Assembly: GCA_015501055.1 (NCBI GenBank) | Contig: JADNYV010000009.1 | Location: 1 to 64,000 of the forward strand | Reading direction: 5' to 3' | DNA: 64,000 nucleotides | From: Mucidula mucida | Taxonomy: Eukaryota > Basidiomycota > Agaricomycetes > Agaricales > Physalacriaceae | Shown: positions 45,416 through 58,580 of the stretch, in pieces | Numbering within the stretch: the first letter of the stretch is position 1 | How the letters are laid out: every line of letters starts with the position of its first letter | The notes under the pieces: generated by a model | What the model was told of the DNA's origin: nothing | Seen by the model: only the letters and a program-made list of their open reading frames with translations | The model's database searches: none | Made by a program: the position numbers and the translations under genes

Positions 45416-46930
45416 TCACCACACCTTGAGTTCAATCACACAACGCCCCTTCCGCGAGTCGAGCAGGGAACGCAGGTTGTCCCAATTATGACCGGATGAA
45501 AGGTTGAGCTGTAGTAGCTCAAGCTTAGGGAGTAAATCAGTCGTCGACTCATCTTCCCTGACAACAAGCCTGCCCAGCAGGTCAGCTGTCAGAGAAAGCA
45601 TCTTCAAGCTGAATCTGGTCACATTGACCGCCTGCTGCAACCAGGTATGAAGGTCGACACAGGTCTCTTTGCTTGAAAGGTAGGTGGTGACCTCAAGGGA
45701 ACGAAGCTGGCGCATTAACGTGGGTATATTTGGGAGAACAATCCTGGTAGAAGCGGGACTCCATTCGGAAATGTAGGTCAGAGAGAGCTCTTGAAGCCCC
45801 GGGGCTGACAGTTTAGGGAGAAAGTCGCTATAGACACGAGGTTTTCTGCTGGTTAGACTAAGGAACCGCAGCAATGGAAGTGATAGTTGGGAAATAGCCG
45901 TCACCATATCGAAATTCCCGATGGTCAACTGCTCAAGAGCAGACATAGATGCTAAACACGCCAGAAGCGTCCCATCTAGACGCAGCACTTGGCATTCGTA
46001 CTTGATCAGACTCTTCAAAGGAAGCCAGATCCTTCCCGAATTTCCCAGCACACGGAGCGAGCGAAGAACTGGTGCGCGTAATTTCCCTCGTATGACCAAC
46101 GGGACCTGACTGTAACGTTCCGAGATCACCACGGCCTCTAGTCGTTCAAAAGACATTTCGACCAAAGCTGATAGGAGACAGTTCCTAGCCTCGAAATGGA
46201 GATACGACCACCGAAATGCACTGATTTGAAGCATGCTGAAGACCAAAGGGTGAATCTCGATAACGTCGGTCGGGCATCGGAGATTAACTGTAAGATTGCA
46301 GTCTTTAGATCGGGAAAGGAACAACGTGAGGTTGTAGGAGAAGCGCGTGAGGGCTACAACGTTGGAATGCGATGGCTCCATAGATTGTGGAAGTGCGAAA
46401 GAGAGCGTTGTCCATAGAGATGGGGATGAGAGTACGACTCTACGCCAGCGGGACGATACATGGGAAACGGTCCAAGGCGCATTTCGGGAATTGAGAGAGA
46501 AGTAGTACATGTCGTCGGGATGGGGGATGCAATGCGTAAAGATTTCGAGTAGAACATCATCTGGTAACGAACGAGAGGGCTGAAGGAGCTTGCGCCCATC
46601 ATCAACGTGCATGAGCAGTTTTTCTCGATCTTCCGTCAACGACGCCATATAACTCTGCAAGAGAGCAAGCTTTTCGTCGTATTCAGAGAGTGTAGCGGGG
46701 GCTGCCTGGATAATGTCCCTCAAAGCTACTTTCTCCGCATCATGGGGTTCGTCATTGGTTTTCAGTAAATTTCCGACACGCTCGCTACGGGACGGTTGAC
46801 GCGATTTTGGAATAAAGGTGGATATGCCGCAATGTGTGCACGGCTCAGGGAATATCGACGCTGCTTTGATATCTTTCTTCAGTTTGTATGCTACCGGGAA
46901 AAAAAGAAATACCTCCGGAGACTTGATCAC
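45416..46930 (-). CDS. F-box protein
   Basis: A single-exon ORF of 504 residues. A helical region (residues 60-115, EYDEKLALLQSYMASLTEDR) precedes the F-box (LPDDVLLEIFTHCIPHPDDM, WTVSHVSSRWRRVVLSSPSL, W). This coil-plus-F-box start is typical of a very large Agaricomycete family. Weak leucine-rich units follow. An upstream in-frame exon near 46960 may exist. Likely SCF adaptor. Confidence 0.85.
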   Translation of the reverse strand: MIKSPEVFLFFPVAYKLKKDIKAASIFPEPCTHCGISTFIPKSRQPSRSERVGNLLKTNDEPHDAEKVALRDIIQAAPATLSEYDEKLALLQSYMASLTEDREKLLMHVDDGRKLLQPSRSLPDDVLLEIFTHCIPHPDDMYYFSLNSRNAPWTVSHVSSRWRRVVLSSPSLWTTLSFALPQSMEPSHSNVVALTRFSYNLTLFLSRSKDCNLTVNLRCPTDVIEIHPLVFSMLQISAFRWSYLHFEARNCLLSALVEMSFERLEAVVISERYSQVPLVIRGKLRAPVLRSLRVLGNSGRIWLPLKSLIKYECQVLRLDGTLLACLASMSALEQLTIGNFDMVTAISQLSLPLLRFLSLTSRKPRVYSDFLPKLSAPGLQELSLTYISEWSPASTRIVLPNIPTLMRQLRSLEVTTYLSSKETCVDLHTWLQQAVNVTRFSLKMLSLTADLLGRLVVREDESTTDLLPKLELLQLNLSSGHNWDNLRSLLDSRKGRCVIELKVW

Positions 46931-47339
46931 AAGGTTTAGACAACTTGCTTACCGACATCGTCTCGCTTTATAAGATTTATTCTGCATATTCTCGAGAAGC
47001 GAAAATATACGTACTTACTGTCACTGAACTGCTAAAAGGCAAGGTAACAGGTTGGTAACCAGATAATTTGGTGAACTTGAAAGGGCAGTTGCACAGCCAC
47101 CGTGCCGCCAGCTTCGTGTGAGAATTTCAGACCGGCAATCAAGGATTAGATTTGAGCAGTAGATATGTCTGGGATGGTCGTGGATACTGTATGTAAATGG
47201 CGCAGCTCAAAGCGTAGAGATATTTGGCTTCTCGTCGGCGACTGTGTCGAGGCGTTGAGCAAGGCCAAGCAAGGTTTGTAAGCGCGACATGTCGATCGCC
47301 CTCACGTGGTTTCGAGACTTGCCTCTGACCATGACGGAC

Positions 47340-47640
47340 GCACCCAATATCACGAGCTGGTAGGGTATGTATAGGGGGGAAGATGGAGACATGGAGGGCA
47401 CGGAATGCTTCTGTGGCAGCGAGGTCTTGCTCCGTAGTAAACAAGGCCGCTTTCAGATCGTCGACCTTTCGCCTGCACTCGTAAACTTCTCCATCAACCA
47501 CGCCGACAAAAGCAGCCAGCTCGGCTTTTAGCGCCAAGTCCTCTGGTTCTCCTGAAAACGCCACTTTTGTACCTAAAAGCTGGGAATATGGTGATGGCCT
47601 GTCGACGAGTCGAGGTTTATAGCATCCTGACCCGAAGTCT
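47340..47640 (-). pseudogene. N-terminal part of an F-box gene, inverted relative to its remainder
   Basis: The minus-strand frame encodes RLVDRPSPYSQLLGTKVAFS and EDLALKAELAAFVGVVDGEV, then the coil and IFPPIHTLPA, matching the first ~120 residues of the intact gene at 51197-49525. It then loses homology exactly where the F-box should follow. The next part of the gene is on the plus strand from 47690. The piece is inactive. Confidence 0.8.
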
Positions 47641-47689
47641 TGACCAAAATCTTCAAATTGGTCGTCGCTGCGAATTGACCCCTTTGAGC

Positions 47690-49020
47690 GAGTCTCCACG
47701 CGCCGGACCATGGGCTCTCAGAAATGTTTGTACATACTGGCTCCATACCGCCGAATCCGAACCGCGCTTGTGCTGCTGCTTTGAGCTGTCTTTGGGACCA
47801 GGCAAGCTCACGACAAAGACACAGGAGCTTTCCGCATATCGTGCCTTCGATGTCCTCTTCACAAAAACTTTGCGTTGGTCGGGTTCCAAGAAGCTCAATT
47901 TTACTGTCGATCTACGACTATTCCTTCCTCCCTCTCTAGACTCCTCCCCCGTCAATCTGCCACCGCCGCGGAAGGAGCTGTTTGCGAATCCAGCCCGTTG
48001 GCACCATGTAACGTTCTACAACATTGGTTGGATGTTTTCGCGCGTGTCGCCAATTGAGATTGGTGAATTGAATAATATCACATTGCTCGATCTGCGGGAG
48101 ACTTGGGCTACCACTGTGGATGGCCTCCATGAGGACTGGGCCCATGACTACGATCCAGTCGTACTCAAAATGTTTTCGAAGACCCCTCGACTGAGAATTC
48201 TTCGGTTCATTGCGTCTTCTAAGCCGATGGTATGGGACAACTTTCACTGGTCTCAGCTGGATGTTCTTTTCCTTGACTTGAGGCTCGCTGAACAACCCAT
48301 TGTTCTCGTCTCCTATCACTTCCTCGCAGCATGTCCCCAGTTGACGCACTACTACGAAGTGAACGGTCTCAGCTTTGAGGGCAGTCAGTACTTTTTGATA
48401 TCAAAGCCTACCATACTCCTCCCCCGTCTACAGGTTCTACACTCGGTGGGGTTGGGTGTTCTATCTCGGCTTCAATGTCCTCAGCTAAATCGGCTGATTT
48501 TGCCAGCTTTGGAATCGAGCGAATCCGTTGATTTGGTTGTCGATTTCCTCGAAAGGTCGTCCACTCAGTCGCTTGAGCGGGTTCACCTTCGAGTTGCCAA
48601 TCAAGCAACAGCTCATTCAATACGGCTTCTTCCTAAGATGCCATCGGCGCGGGAGTTGACTATCGAGGCAGGGTGTCCAATGGAAGTTGTTCTCCGCATA
48701 TTGAAGTGCCTTGGCCTACATCGTTGGGTTGTTTCAGCTCCAATGCATAAATCTCATGCTAGATCTGCAATTTGTGACACTATCCAGGCCTAGCGCTGTG
48801 GAACTCCTGCAGCATGTATCCACCAGGGCTCAGAACTCGAAGCTCGACCACTTCTCAATCCAGTTATACACCACTGCTCGGAGCATTGGGTCAAGAGGCA
48901 TACCAGCAGCTCCTATTTATGATGCAGGACCAAGTAGCCTGTTACATGAATTCCTCTCTCAGTTTTGCGCGAAGCCCACATCGCTGGACTGAAAATCACA
49001 GTCGACACGAAATTGAAGGT
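47690..49020 (+). pseudogene. C-terminal part of the same F-box gene
   Basis: The plus strand encodes AGPWALRNVCTYWLHTAESE, matching AGPWVLRQVCSYWRVTAESE of the intact paralogue, and then the leucine-rich body to about 48700. A frameshift follows and the last segment reads SRPSAVELLQHVSTRAQNSK in another frame to about 49020. About 22 residues covering the F-box core (EVLSKIFQMV region) are missing at the junction with the inverted N-terminal part. Confidence 0.8.
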
Positions 49021-49524
49021 ATCAGGATCATAGTAGGCGAGCTGTTGTACATACGAAGCGCGCGCATCTTTGACTCCATGCCCTGCTCAAATAGTCGTGT
49101 GTCATTCGTTTGATAGTCTTTCTTCTATTTCTGTATGTTGGCTTGCAAAATGACATGAGCTCAGTGTGCATTCGTCCTCTAACCACAACCTTTCCCCAGT
49201 GCCAACTAGGCCTTACAATTCATGTGGTTGATACTAACTTTCAAGTCGGCCCTTATCGAATCTCTGACCCACCTAGAAATATGGCGGCTTGCATCGCTAT
49301 CTCTTTGACATTGAAGTCGTTCTTGCGGCGTCATGAAGGCAGGGATTCTTTGTCATTGCCTCGTCAGCCTACATCACATGCGATGAATATCTACAAATGA
49401 GTCGGTCAACGTGAAAAGATTGGGGCCTGGAGCCATTTGAAGAAACTGACGATAACAAGTACTGTTCGCCTGTCTGACAAGGGGTGTCAGATTTGTACAC
49501 ACTACAGAATATATAGCCTCTCAC
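49021..49524. other. Intergenic, nothing recognised
   Basis: Short ORFs only; convergent 3' flanks of the F-box relic and the F-box gene. Confidence 0.5.
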
Positions 49525-51197
49525 CTATTTCCCTTCGTGCATTCTCAGTCTCGTGGTTACTGTAATCTCTAATTCCGGGACACTGGCTTCGCGAAAGATC
49601 GAGAGGAACTGACCCAGATCGCTCTTCGGTCCCGCATCACGATACATAGAGTCGAAAGACGAAGGTGAAGTGTACAGCTTGAGTGAGAACTGGGCAAGTT
49701 TTGACTTCCGAGCCCTCGTGGAGAGGTGCTCCAGAATCGTCAAAGCAACGGGCCTAGATACAGTCACAGTCCGTATGTCCAAGGACATTTCCACGTATCG
49801 GAGAAGAGGGACAACCTGAGGGCGTGCAGTAGCAAGGTACCTCAACACCTCACAAGGCAGGGTCATTGAACCTTTCCCATCCATCACCAGCTCTTCCAAT
49901 GTTGGCAGAGCTAGAAGACTAGGAGATAGATGCGGCCTTTGCTGCTCGCAAAATCGTACTTGAAGGCGCGTAAACTGCTGAGGTGATGATCGGGTGAGGA
50001 AGTCGACGACCAAATCGGAGGATTCAGTAGAGGTCACGGTTGGTAGAGTGAAGTATTTGAGCTGGGGGCACTCAAGACGAGAAAGAAGATGAATGCCTGA
50101 CATGCGTAATGTCTGCAGATGACGGCAAATAATGATGGGCTCCGATGCCACCTGTGACGGACTCTCCAATGCGGAGGCGCATTGTTCGTGATAAGTTAAT
50201 AGATTGGGAGACGCTGAGATCAAGCGATAACGTAGTAAAGAGTTGATTGTTTTCGACATGATAAATCTAGCTCAAGATTTGTAAGTCGAGACCACGGAAA
50301 ATGAACCCCCAATTCTGATCGCATGGGAAGGACAGTGATGGCGAGGGAGCGCAGTTTTGGGGCTTTTGCAAACTTCTCTAGTGCCGTTAGATCAAAGTCA
50401 CCGTGCTCCAAATCTTCTTTCTCCGTCAGCGTGAGAAATCTGAGGGTGTTTAAATCGTCTAGTTCAAATCGCGGGTAGGTTGGCAGAACTTGAGAGAAGC
50501 CCAAAAATTTGGCGTGATACCAGCGGCGTCGACTGCTTAAAAGCACCTTTAACGAACATGGCATGGCGTCATCTGTGGACGAGCTAAAACGAAACAAGCG
50601 TAGATCCACAGCGAAAGTTAGACGCTGCGAACCTGACCATTCCAGTGTCTGTGCGAGACGGGCGGCAGCGGTATCCTGTTTGGAAACCGTCAGGTTGTCT
50701 GTGATCGCCTTAGATAGAGTAAAACAACGCCACAAGCGCGGTTCCGACTCGGCAGTGACGCGCCAGTATGAGCAAACCTGTCGGAGAACCCATGGTCCGG
50801 CACATTTTGGTACCCACAAGTGAGTCTCTTCGCAGCCGACAACCATTTGGAAGATCTTGCTCAAGACTTCGGGTGGTAGAGTGTGGATGGGGGGAAAGAT
50901 GGAGATGTGGAGGTCGCGGAAGGTTTTTGCGGCAGCGAGATCTTGCTCCGCAGTGATCAAGGCTGCTCGCAGACCGTCTACCCTCCGCCTGCATTCGGAA
51001 ATTTCTGCATCAACGACGCCGATAAAAGCAGACAGCTCGGCTTTCAGCGCCAAGTCCTCTGGTCGTCCTGAAAAAGCTACTGTCGTGCCTAAAAGATGGG
51101 TATATGGTGATGGGCTGTCGACGAGTCGAGATTGACGCAACTCTGGCGAGTCAGAGTTTCTGACATTGGGGGGCTCCATGTCTAATATACTCGCCAT
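49525..51197 (-). CDS. F-box protein (paralogue of the inverted pair)
   Basis: The N-terminal ORF (51197-50220) carries a coil (DLALKAELSAFIGVVDAEIS) and the F-box (LPPEVLSKIFQMVVGCEETH, WVLRQVCSYWRVTAESEPRL, W). The C-terminal ORF (to 49525) carries the leucine-rich end (LLSRLECPQLKYFTLPTVTS). The frame changes near 50225. Either a 46-nt intron (GTCGAA...CTCAG) lies there or there is a single-base frameshift; the paralogue keeps coding sequence at this point, which favours a frameshift. If spliced the protein is about 540 residues. Confidence 0.7.
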
Positions 51198-52037
51198 GAA
51201 TGATGATGGTGACCGTCAAGGTGGACGAACATGAGGAAACCCTTCGGACCTCCGGTCCGAGTTGAACTTGGCGAGTGTGATGGAGAAGATTGACGGTACC
51301 CAAGCATGATGAGGTCGCTGTAAATATCACTGACATCAGTGTGAGAAGAAAGAGACCAAGTATGAACGACTCCGATCGCCTCCCGATCGTCGAGTCAGTC
51401 AACACATCCGACCAAGTTTCTCCGCTTAATACCTCTCTCGAAGTTCTCGCAACAAGCACATCGAAAGACTGAACCATTGATTGTCCTCAACCATTTCCAA
51501 TGCCAGCTCCTCTGTCACTTCCTTTCAGAACTTCGCGACCGTGTCATCGAGTGGCAGACTCTTTGTTGCTTCAAACAATGAACCTTGTACCCGCCAATCA
51601 TCTGAACATCATTCCTTCTCATAAGCCGTCTTCTTGACGACAGCATACTGCCAGAACCCATTCGTAAGAGGCTGAACGCCACTCCGTAGAACTTGTTCAG
51701 AAGTACAGCCTGAGCCCACTTCGAAGCGTAACCTCCGTGTGCAGTAACGACACCAGACAGCTCCCTTGTTTCCAGGACCGGTCTGTGTACCAGTCGCAAA
51801 GAGACCATCGTTCAGACGCTATGTTGGACGTACCACGGTGATCTGTGCTGGATCCTGCTTTGTTTTCTCCATCCGCCAGTCATCAGACTCAAGTCGCTCC
51901 TCCCGTTCGGCGCCCTGAGCAAGACGAGGTGAACTATGATCTCGAGTGCCAGAAGGGACAAGTATTGAATACCACCAACGCCATCCATGGGAATCGAGGA
52001 CGAATAAAAAGATTTTTTTACCAATCACTATTCCAAT
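51198..52037. other. Region with one coding-like minus-strand ORF, unassigned
   Basis: The ORF 51515-51808 (minus) encodes AHGGYASKWAQAVLLNKFYG and FSLLRMGSGSMLSSRRRLMR, which looks more protein-like than its neighbours, but I cannot name a family. Nothing else stands out. Confidence 0.3.
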
Positions 52038-55000
52038 TCATATACCAAAATGGACCCAAGGAACCCAAGACAAAAAAGACGTCTCCCCCACCTGATCTCT
52101 CAACCGACCCACAGCCCGATGTAGCGCGACCGCAGCTTCATCACTACCATCCTCACTCTTTCTCCCATCTCCTTCTCTCAGCATATACCCATACACATCA
52201 TGCGCCACCCGCGGCGCATCCCGATCCTGGATCGACCATAACGTCGCTATCACACCGCGAAATCCCGCCAACAGCATCCCCGCGGCAAGATGCAGAGACT
52301 CGGCCGGGAGCGTGTCGTCCCCCATCGCCGTCTGACAAGCAGACAAAAACGCGAGCTCCGCATCAGGAAGATCAACGCTAGCAATGTCCGACAGTTTCAA
52401 CTTCTCCTGCCCGGAGAGTAGAAGCGCACTGTCCACGGGGTTATCGATGCTTTGCTGGCCATGGCAAGCGAAATGAACCCATGTAGAGGCTTTCATCTCC
52501 TCATAGATAGTGCTGGCTATGCACGACTTTTCGGACAACGCAAGGAAGCTGCAGCGTGCGGTATTGGATGCGAGATAGCTCGTCTTGTGTCCCCGGGAGA
52601 GGGAGCTGCCCGACTGACGATGAAGCTGCTACAGCAAGAATACGAATTCCGTCGCTTGTCGGTCTGCTTGGGCGATTGCGATTCAGAGAAGCGAGGCTGG
52701 TGCAATAGGACGAGATCACATAATCGTAGACTCTGAAACCCGTCTCGTCCTTGGTATAGTCCCCAGCCGCATGGAAAGGCAAAAGAGCGAGCTCTCCCGT
52801 AGTAACCAATGCACTCGGGTTTGAGCTCCAACGTCTCGAGGCTACGGGGAAAGTGAGTAAGATATGTAAGAAGGCGTTGAATGTCATACACGAACTGCAT
52901 AGGCTAGAATCGGCGTGAGATAGAGATGGAAACTGCAATAAGAAACCTTACATCTTGCAACATGAATTGAAAGATAGGCTGTACTGCGTTGTACCAACGG
53001 AAGCCCAAGAGTCCTTGCAATACGCGGTCCGGGTCCGCGTCTGCGGCGAAAGGCGCGAGATGAGCGGATCTTGATGGGGCACGAAAGGCAAAATCACTCC
53101 CGAGCGCAGATCGCATGGCTGAAACCAGCTGTTTCGCGACTGAAGTGGTGAATTTGGGAAGAGGAAACATGCAAGCTGTATTTGTCTCTCATGACAATGA
53201 GCGCATCGCCTCCGAAAGGACTGGCGTTGATCACGATGACTGGATTGCGAACAGTGAGATCCAGCAGATCGCCGAAAATTTTACTAGGAACCAGGAGGTT
53301 CTCAACACCAGGCAGTCGACGGGCCCGATCTAGACAGCGTTCCCACTGTTGTGTGAGTGTCCTATGCGTCTGGCCCAAGGCGTCGAACGAAGGCTCGTAC
53401 GGAGAGGAAGTGACAAAGCTGCTTTGCACACTACACATCATAAGCTGTTGCTTGACCGTGGACATCTCCTTCGCCAGGTCCGCGTCAACGACAGCCAAAT
53501 CATCGAGCGGTATTCGAAGCTGTAGAAGCTGGCCCCACAATACCGAGCGTCCCTGCTCCAACCACTGAAACGCATTAGCAAAATCCTTCTGCTCGATTGC
53601 GACACGGACAGCCAGATTGGGTATATGCGCAAGCGTCGTGTCGTCAAAGCCATACCGTCGATCTTTGGATATTGCCGGCGTCCAGAATTGACTGAGCGCA
53701 ACTTGCCGGGCATGCAGCGACGTGCCAAATCCTGCGATACGAGGGAATAACTTCATTGCGACAGCTAAGGCCGAATAACGAATGGCACGCGATAATTCTT
53801 CTTGGGTACTTGGTAAGGCAGATGCGGCCTTGAGCCATGCCAACGCCACAAGAAGAAGCTGATACGACCCTGGGAAGGGGGATTCCAGGTGAGACTTTAT
53901 GAACCTGCGCAGATAAGCGATGGCGGCGTGCACATCTTCGGGACGGTCGACTCAAACCGCACGCTCGCATAATGCGTCGGCAAGTTCCTGAACCAGTCCG
54001 GAGAATAATTACATGGGTGCGGACGGTAGAGCTTCGTTTATCGCCCACGCAAAGCCGGCACTGAGTGTGGTGATCGCCAGGTCCAAGTCTTCTGTATCTC
54101 GCTTGGCGTAGTAACGATTTCGAAGAGCACTGCCTTGGATGTATGTGAACTCGAAGGCCAAAACGTCGGTGGCGCCCTCAGGTTCTACGTGACCGTCCGT
54201 CAAACTGATGACTTCTTCCAATAATTCCAAATCATCCCTGGAGTCGGTGAAGCGCACCAAGAGGAGTAATGCATGAGTCCGAATAGACGCGCCATCCATA
54301 GTATGGGAAGATATACGTTTCTGCTCTCGGAATGATACGATAAGTTCGTCCAGGTATTTTCATGATCTGAAGTGCTGATAGCATAGCACGAGCAATCCAT
54401 GACGCAGAGAGATGTTTCCGTCAATCTGGCCCTTCGCCGTGAGCTCTAGAGCCCTCTCTATATCATCCCATTCTCCGATAAGCTGGAACCTCCAGGCAAG
54501 CAGTTGTGCTAATTGGGAGGCAAAACCAGCATCGCCCGCCGTCAATTGTAGACACCGATCCGCCCCGTCAATGGCCCGATCGAGGTCAGCTACAGAACTG
54601 CTCTGCGCAAAACGTTGATGATGTACCTCGAACATCTAGCTGACGAGAACCCCATAATCAAGTTGTCCTAATATCTGGGTGGTATCAAAGACGTGCAAGC
54701 GCTGTATATCATCAAGGATATGAGCGATTCGACTAAGGACTTCATCGCGACCACTCTAATTTCTATCCTGCGCCAGAGAACAGGCCAGACCGAGAAGATA
54801 AAGCCATTTTCGAGGATGAGAGTCGGGAATTTGAAGAGTCAAATCAGCGAACTGCAGTTGCTCTCCTCGAGGGATTTCGAGGAATGCATCTGCCGCTGCG
54901 GTGTAGCAGTCCCGAGAAAGCTGGTGGATGTCGATGCAATCCTTGCGTGAGTCCTCGTTCGTCTCCCAGCCAGCAGAAAAGAGATAAACTCGTTCGTCTA

Positions 55001-55574
55001 GCATGTCGCCCAGAAGGGTCAACACGTACTTTCTTCGAACGCAGTTAGTGATGAGAGCGGAGCGAGCTTTCATCTCCTCCAGCGCGGCCATGGTAATATC
55101 CTTGAGAACCATTTTGGAGGAAGACATTTCCACAAAGAGTGTGAACATATCGTCACATAATCCAATCACTAAACAATATGTTAGCGCGACGCTTGTGCAA
55201 TCACCAAGTTTTACTTGCAAGATGTTGATGCTTTGAAAGAGGGTTCTGCTTCGGGGACTGGTTTGCGGAGACCATATCTGAGTGTAAATGTCGTGGCAGA
55301 GACATCTTCGGTCTCGAGCAATATATCGGAAGAGTGCTCTAAGAAACGTCGTTGACATCTCATCGTGCATACAAAGCGCTTGAAACTTACCCACGTAATC
55401 GTCCGAGACTTGCTCAATGTCCACATAAGAAGAGCCAAGTTTTAAGACGCCGCGGAGGAGATTAAAGACGAGGACAGAGCCCGGCTCCTCTTCCAAGGAT
55501 CTGGAAGGATTCAGGTCGACTGCGAAGTGGTGAAATACAACGCACAATTCAATGAAGAGTGTATCATTTCCCAA
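52038..55574 (-). CDS. CHAT-domain protein with TPR-like N-terminal region
   Basis: Coding segments run from about 55574 to 52038 over many exons. The first large exon (55574-54756) includes RDCYTAAADAFLEIPRGEQL. TPR-like units follow (VADLDRAIDGADRCLQLTAG, DIERALELTAKGQ). The C-terminal caspase-like CHAT domain begins near 53000 (ALVTTGELALLPFHAAGDYT) and contains the His of VHFACHG and the Cys of FLSACQTA. It ends WVPWVHFGI at 52038. The catalytic dyad is present. CHAT proteins are caspase-related proteases, often tied to programmed cell death or signalling, and are expanded in Agaricomycetes. Stops between some segments (near 54650 and 53940) are either introns or lesions, so integrity is not certain. 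Confidence 0.65.
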
Positions 55575-56654
55575 TCTTGGGTATCTGATTTGCGCGCGAG
55601 CCTCATTCTGGTATAAAAGCGTGGACCGTAAATGATTTCGCCATAAAGGTCTTCGTTAGCGTCTTCTAAACGGCCGACAGCGACGGTTATCTCTGGCAGA
55701 TCTTAAGCGAAGAGTGGCGAGAAAAGCAAGAAGCCAACGCACTGGATATAGAGACTACAGTAGAACTGTTAAAGGTCAATACGCGTCTCGTGAAGGAGAC
55801 ACAATACGCACCTCGACATGAAGTCCAAAGGTAAAACACGAATCAAGCACTAGCTGCGGATACCGGTGCAACGACCGTAGATGGATCATCTTTTGGCAAG
55901 ATCAATGCATCAAAGCGTTGCTACTTGATTGAATTCATGTCAAACGCACTGGGCTCCGGGTCGTCAACGCGAGCATTCTGTCGTTGTTTCTGTTCTTCGA
56001 ATCCACGGGAACGCGCGAGCTAATCGTTGAGAAACAAATATATACGACGCCATGGACGTCGGGTTCAAGTGTACACAAGCGCGATCAACACAAATACGGG
56101 GCACAGCCACGTATGTATTTTGTCTCTTCCCAATCCAAATACAATGTGTGAGCTCAGCGCTCAGGTCCCCGTCATGCCCACCTCCAAGAGGTTCGTTCCA
56201 AAACAGTCTGCTTCGAGCACTCTTTATCAGGTCCCTGGGGAGGATATATACGATTTCTTGCATAGGCCATCCTTTGTTGGGCTTTCTGAACAGACAGGCT
56301 GCCATGCAATATGGTTGCCAGGATCAGCGTACACGGGCATAGACCATTAACGACGATGAAGTTTAGCGCGTCGCGTCGCGTAAAAGTCGCGTTCGCGCTC
56401 GGGTATGTCCAACTTTGATTTATCGGTCGGACCCGCCTACCTGCGGTGTTCTGTACAACAAAACAATGAACCCCGTCATTTTATAGGCAAAAATGTAGAA
56501 CCTCCCGCGAGCTCATCGTCGCAGACTCTCGCCAAAAGACTTATCCAAAATTGGTCCCTGGCAGTCATATGCCTGCCCTCTCGTTATCTCCTGCCCCAGC
56601 TTATCATGCATGCTATGATAAAGGCCGAGATATCGTCTCTCTCGTCCGTACCAA
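55575..56654. other. Intergenic, divergent promoters
   Basis: No recognised gene. It holds the upstream regions of the CHAT gene and the agmatinase-like gene; short ORFs on both strands look random. Confidence 0.45.
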
Positions 56655-58137
56655 ATGCTGCTGTCTCTATTTCTCCTCGCGACGACTAGCGTGTACGCGC
56701 ATTCCGGCGACTTTCTCGACATTTCCAACGAGGAATGGACACGCCGCTTTGGCCCACAGAAGGACCTTGCCTTCACAGGGCCCAATAGCTTCATGCACCT
56801 GCCATATGCCAGATGTTTAGAGGACTCATCTCAGCCGTACGATATCGCCATCCTCGGGATGCCGTTCGACACAACCACATCTTACCGTCCTGGGGCGCGA
56901 TTTGGGCCGCAGTCCATCCGGACGGGCTCAGGCAGCATGGGATATACGCTCGCATGGGGCGCCTCGCCGTCCGACTACGGACGAACAATGGTGGATTGCG
57001 GAGATGTAGGAATCTATTTATCTACGCGCACTGTGGTGTACTGACCAGTGCGTCCTAGGTTCCTGTTAGCCAATTCGACAACGGCAAAGCTATAGAGCAG
57101 ATGGAAGTCGCGTACTCCACGCTTCTGAGTCGACCGGTAAAAGGCGGTGTCTCGCCCAAGTATCGCCAGATGACATCCAAAATGGCGCTGGACGGCAAGG
57201 AGCACCCACAGATCGTAACACTAGGCGGGGACCATACCATCGTTCGTCAATCCTTCCTCGTTTTCTTGAATCCGGTCTGACATCTGAGGAGGTCCTTCCC
57301 ATATTACGCGCTCTCTACAAAGTATACGGACCCATCTCCGTTATACATTTTGACTCGCATTTCGACACTGGAAATGTCACTGGGCGGACAGAGCAGGATC
57401 GTATTACCCATGGATCCTATTTCGCCGTCGCGTACGGTGAGAATCTCATGACCAACACCAGCATTCACGGCGGTATCAGGCAAAAGACTGGCGTATGTCT
57501 TGTTCCAGAATCTAGGTTCGCTGTTTAACCTCGTATAGGATCGCTCGACCCTCATACAAGACGAGTCCGTCGGATTCCAAACCATTGCTGCTGAAGATAT
57601 CGATGACTATGGGGTTAAGAACATTGTGAAGCGCATACGGGAGCGCGTGGGTAGCACGCCTGTCTATTTGAGCTTGGACATTGATGTTATAGGTCAGTCT
57701 CTTACAATAAGGTTTTATGGAAACTGACCTATGTTATAGACCCTGGCCTTGCACCAGCGAGTAAGTCGCAGGATAATGCCCCTCTTCTGTCGGCGTTAAA
57801 CACCTTTCAGCTGGGACCCCTGAAGTCGGCGGATGGACGACACGGGAGATGAGGCGCATCATTCGCGGCCTTTCTGGTCTGAACTTTGTGTACGTGACCC
57901 ACCAACAGTCTGCTCTTTACCTTGATAACACCCTTTCTATTCCAGCGGTGCCGATATTGTAGAGGTGGCACCTGCCTATGATGGAGGTTCGTCACTGTAT
58001 CCGTTTTATTTTCAACGCTAACGATATGCTTAGCTGATGAAATGACTTCGAGAGCGGCGGCAGCTATTGTACACGACTTTTTGAATATGCTGCAGATTGG
58101 TGCGCCTCCGAAGAAGCATCCCGGCATCTTCGAGTGA
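56655..58137 (+). CDS. Secreted agmatinase-like ureohydrolase
   Basis: The start exon encodes the signal peptide MLLSLFLLATTSVYA and then the ureohydrolase fold. In order: ILGMPFDTTTSYRPGARFGP, LGGDHTI, HFDSHFDTGNVTG (DxHxD metal site), HGSYFAVAY, YLSLDIDVIDPGLAPATGTP (second metal site), GGWTTREMRRIIRGL and VEVAPAYD. The end is KKHPGIFE at 58137. Exons are split by about seven short introns whose phases agree at the joins I checked. The family hydrolyses agmatine or related guanidines to urea with two Mn ions. The signal peptide suggests an extracellular or vacuolar enzyme, as annotated for many basidiomycete relatives. The substrate is inferred from family only. Confidence 0.8.
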
Positions 58138-58580
58138 GTCGAAGGCGATTCTTTGTTACGTGCCAGTGCGTGGATGTGAATTGGCATCAACTTTGTAAAG
58201 TCCAAGACGTTCAATGAGATATGTTGTCTCGGTGATGTACAGGCTTTCATATCACTTGTTAGCGACTTTGAGCTGGTGAACATCCAATCGACTTTTTCCA
58301 TGTCTGACTTTCTGTTTACCTGCGACGCTGCATACCAAGTATTCTTCTGTTCGACTAGGCCCTATTCTTTTCTCAGATCGTGTTTCGTCACAAGATTGCC
58401 AAGCGTTTGGCCACACGCTTTAGGTTCCGAATTCCTCCAGGGCTCTTACTCTCGCTAGTCGGTTCCGTTGCATGCGCGTTGTATTGTCGGTGGAGTGTCG
58501 GAGAAACGGTGCTGAGATCACGAGGACATGAGACGGGCCGCCTCTTGTGCATATAAATGCACACGGGAGAGAATGCGCAT
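58138..58580. other. Intergenic, nothing recognised
   Basis: 3' flank of the ureohydrolase gene and upstream region of the GH27 gene. Confidence 0.5.
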
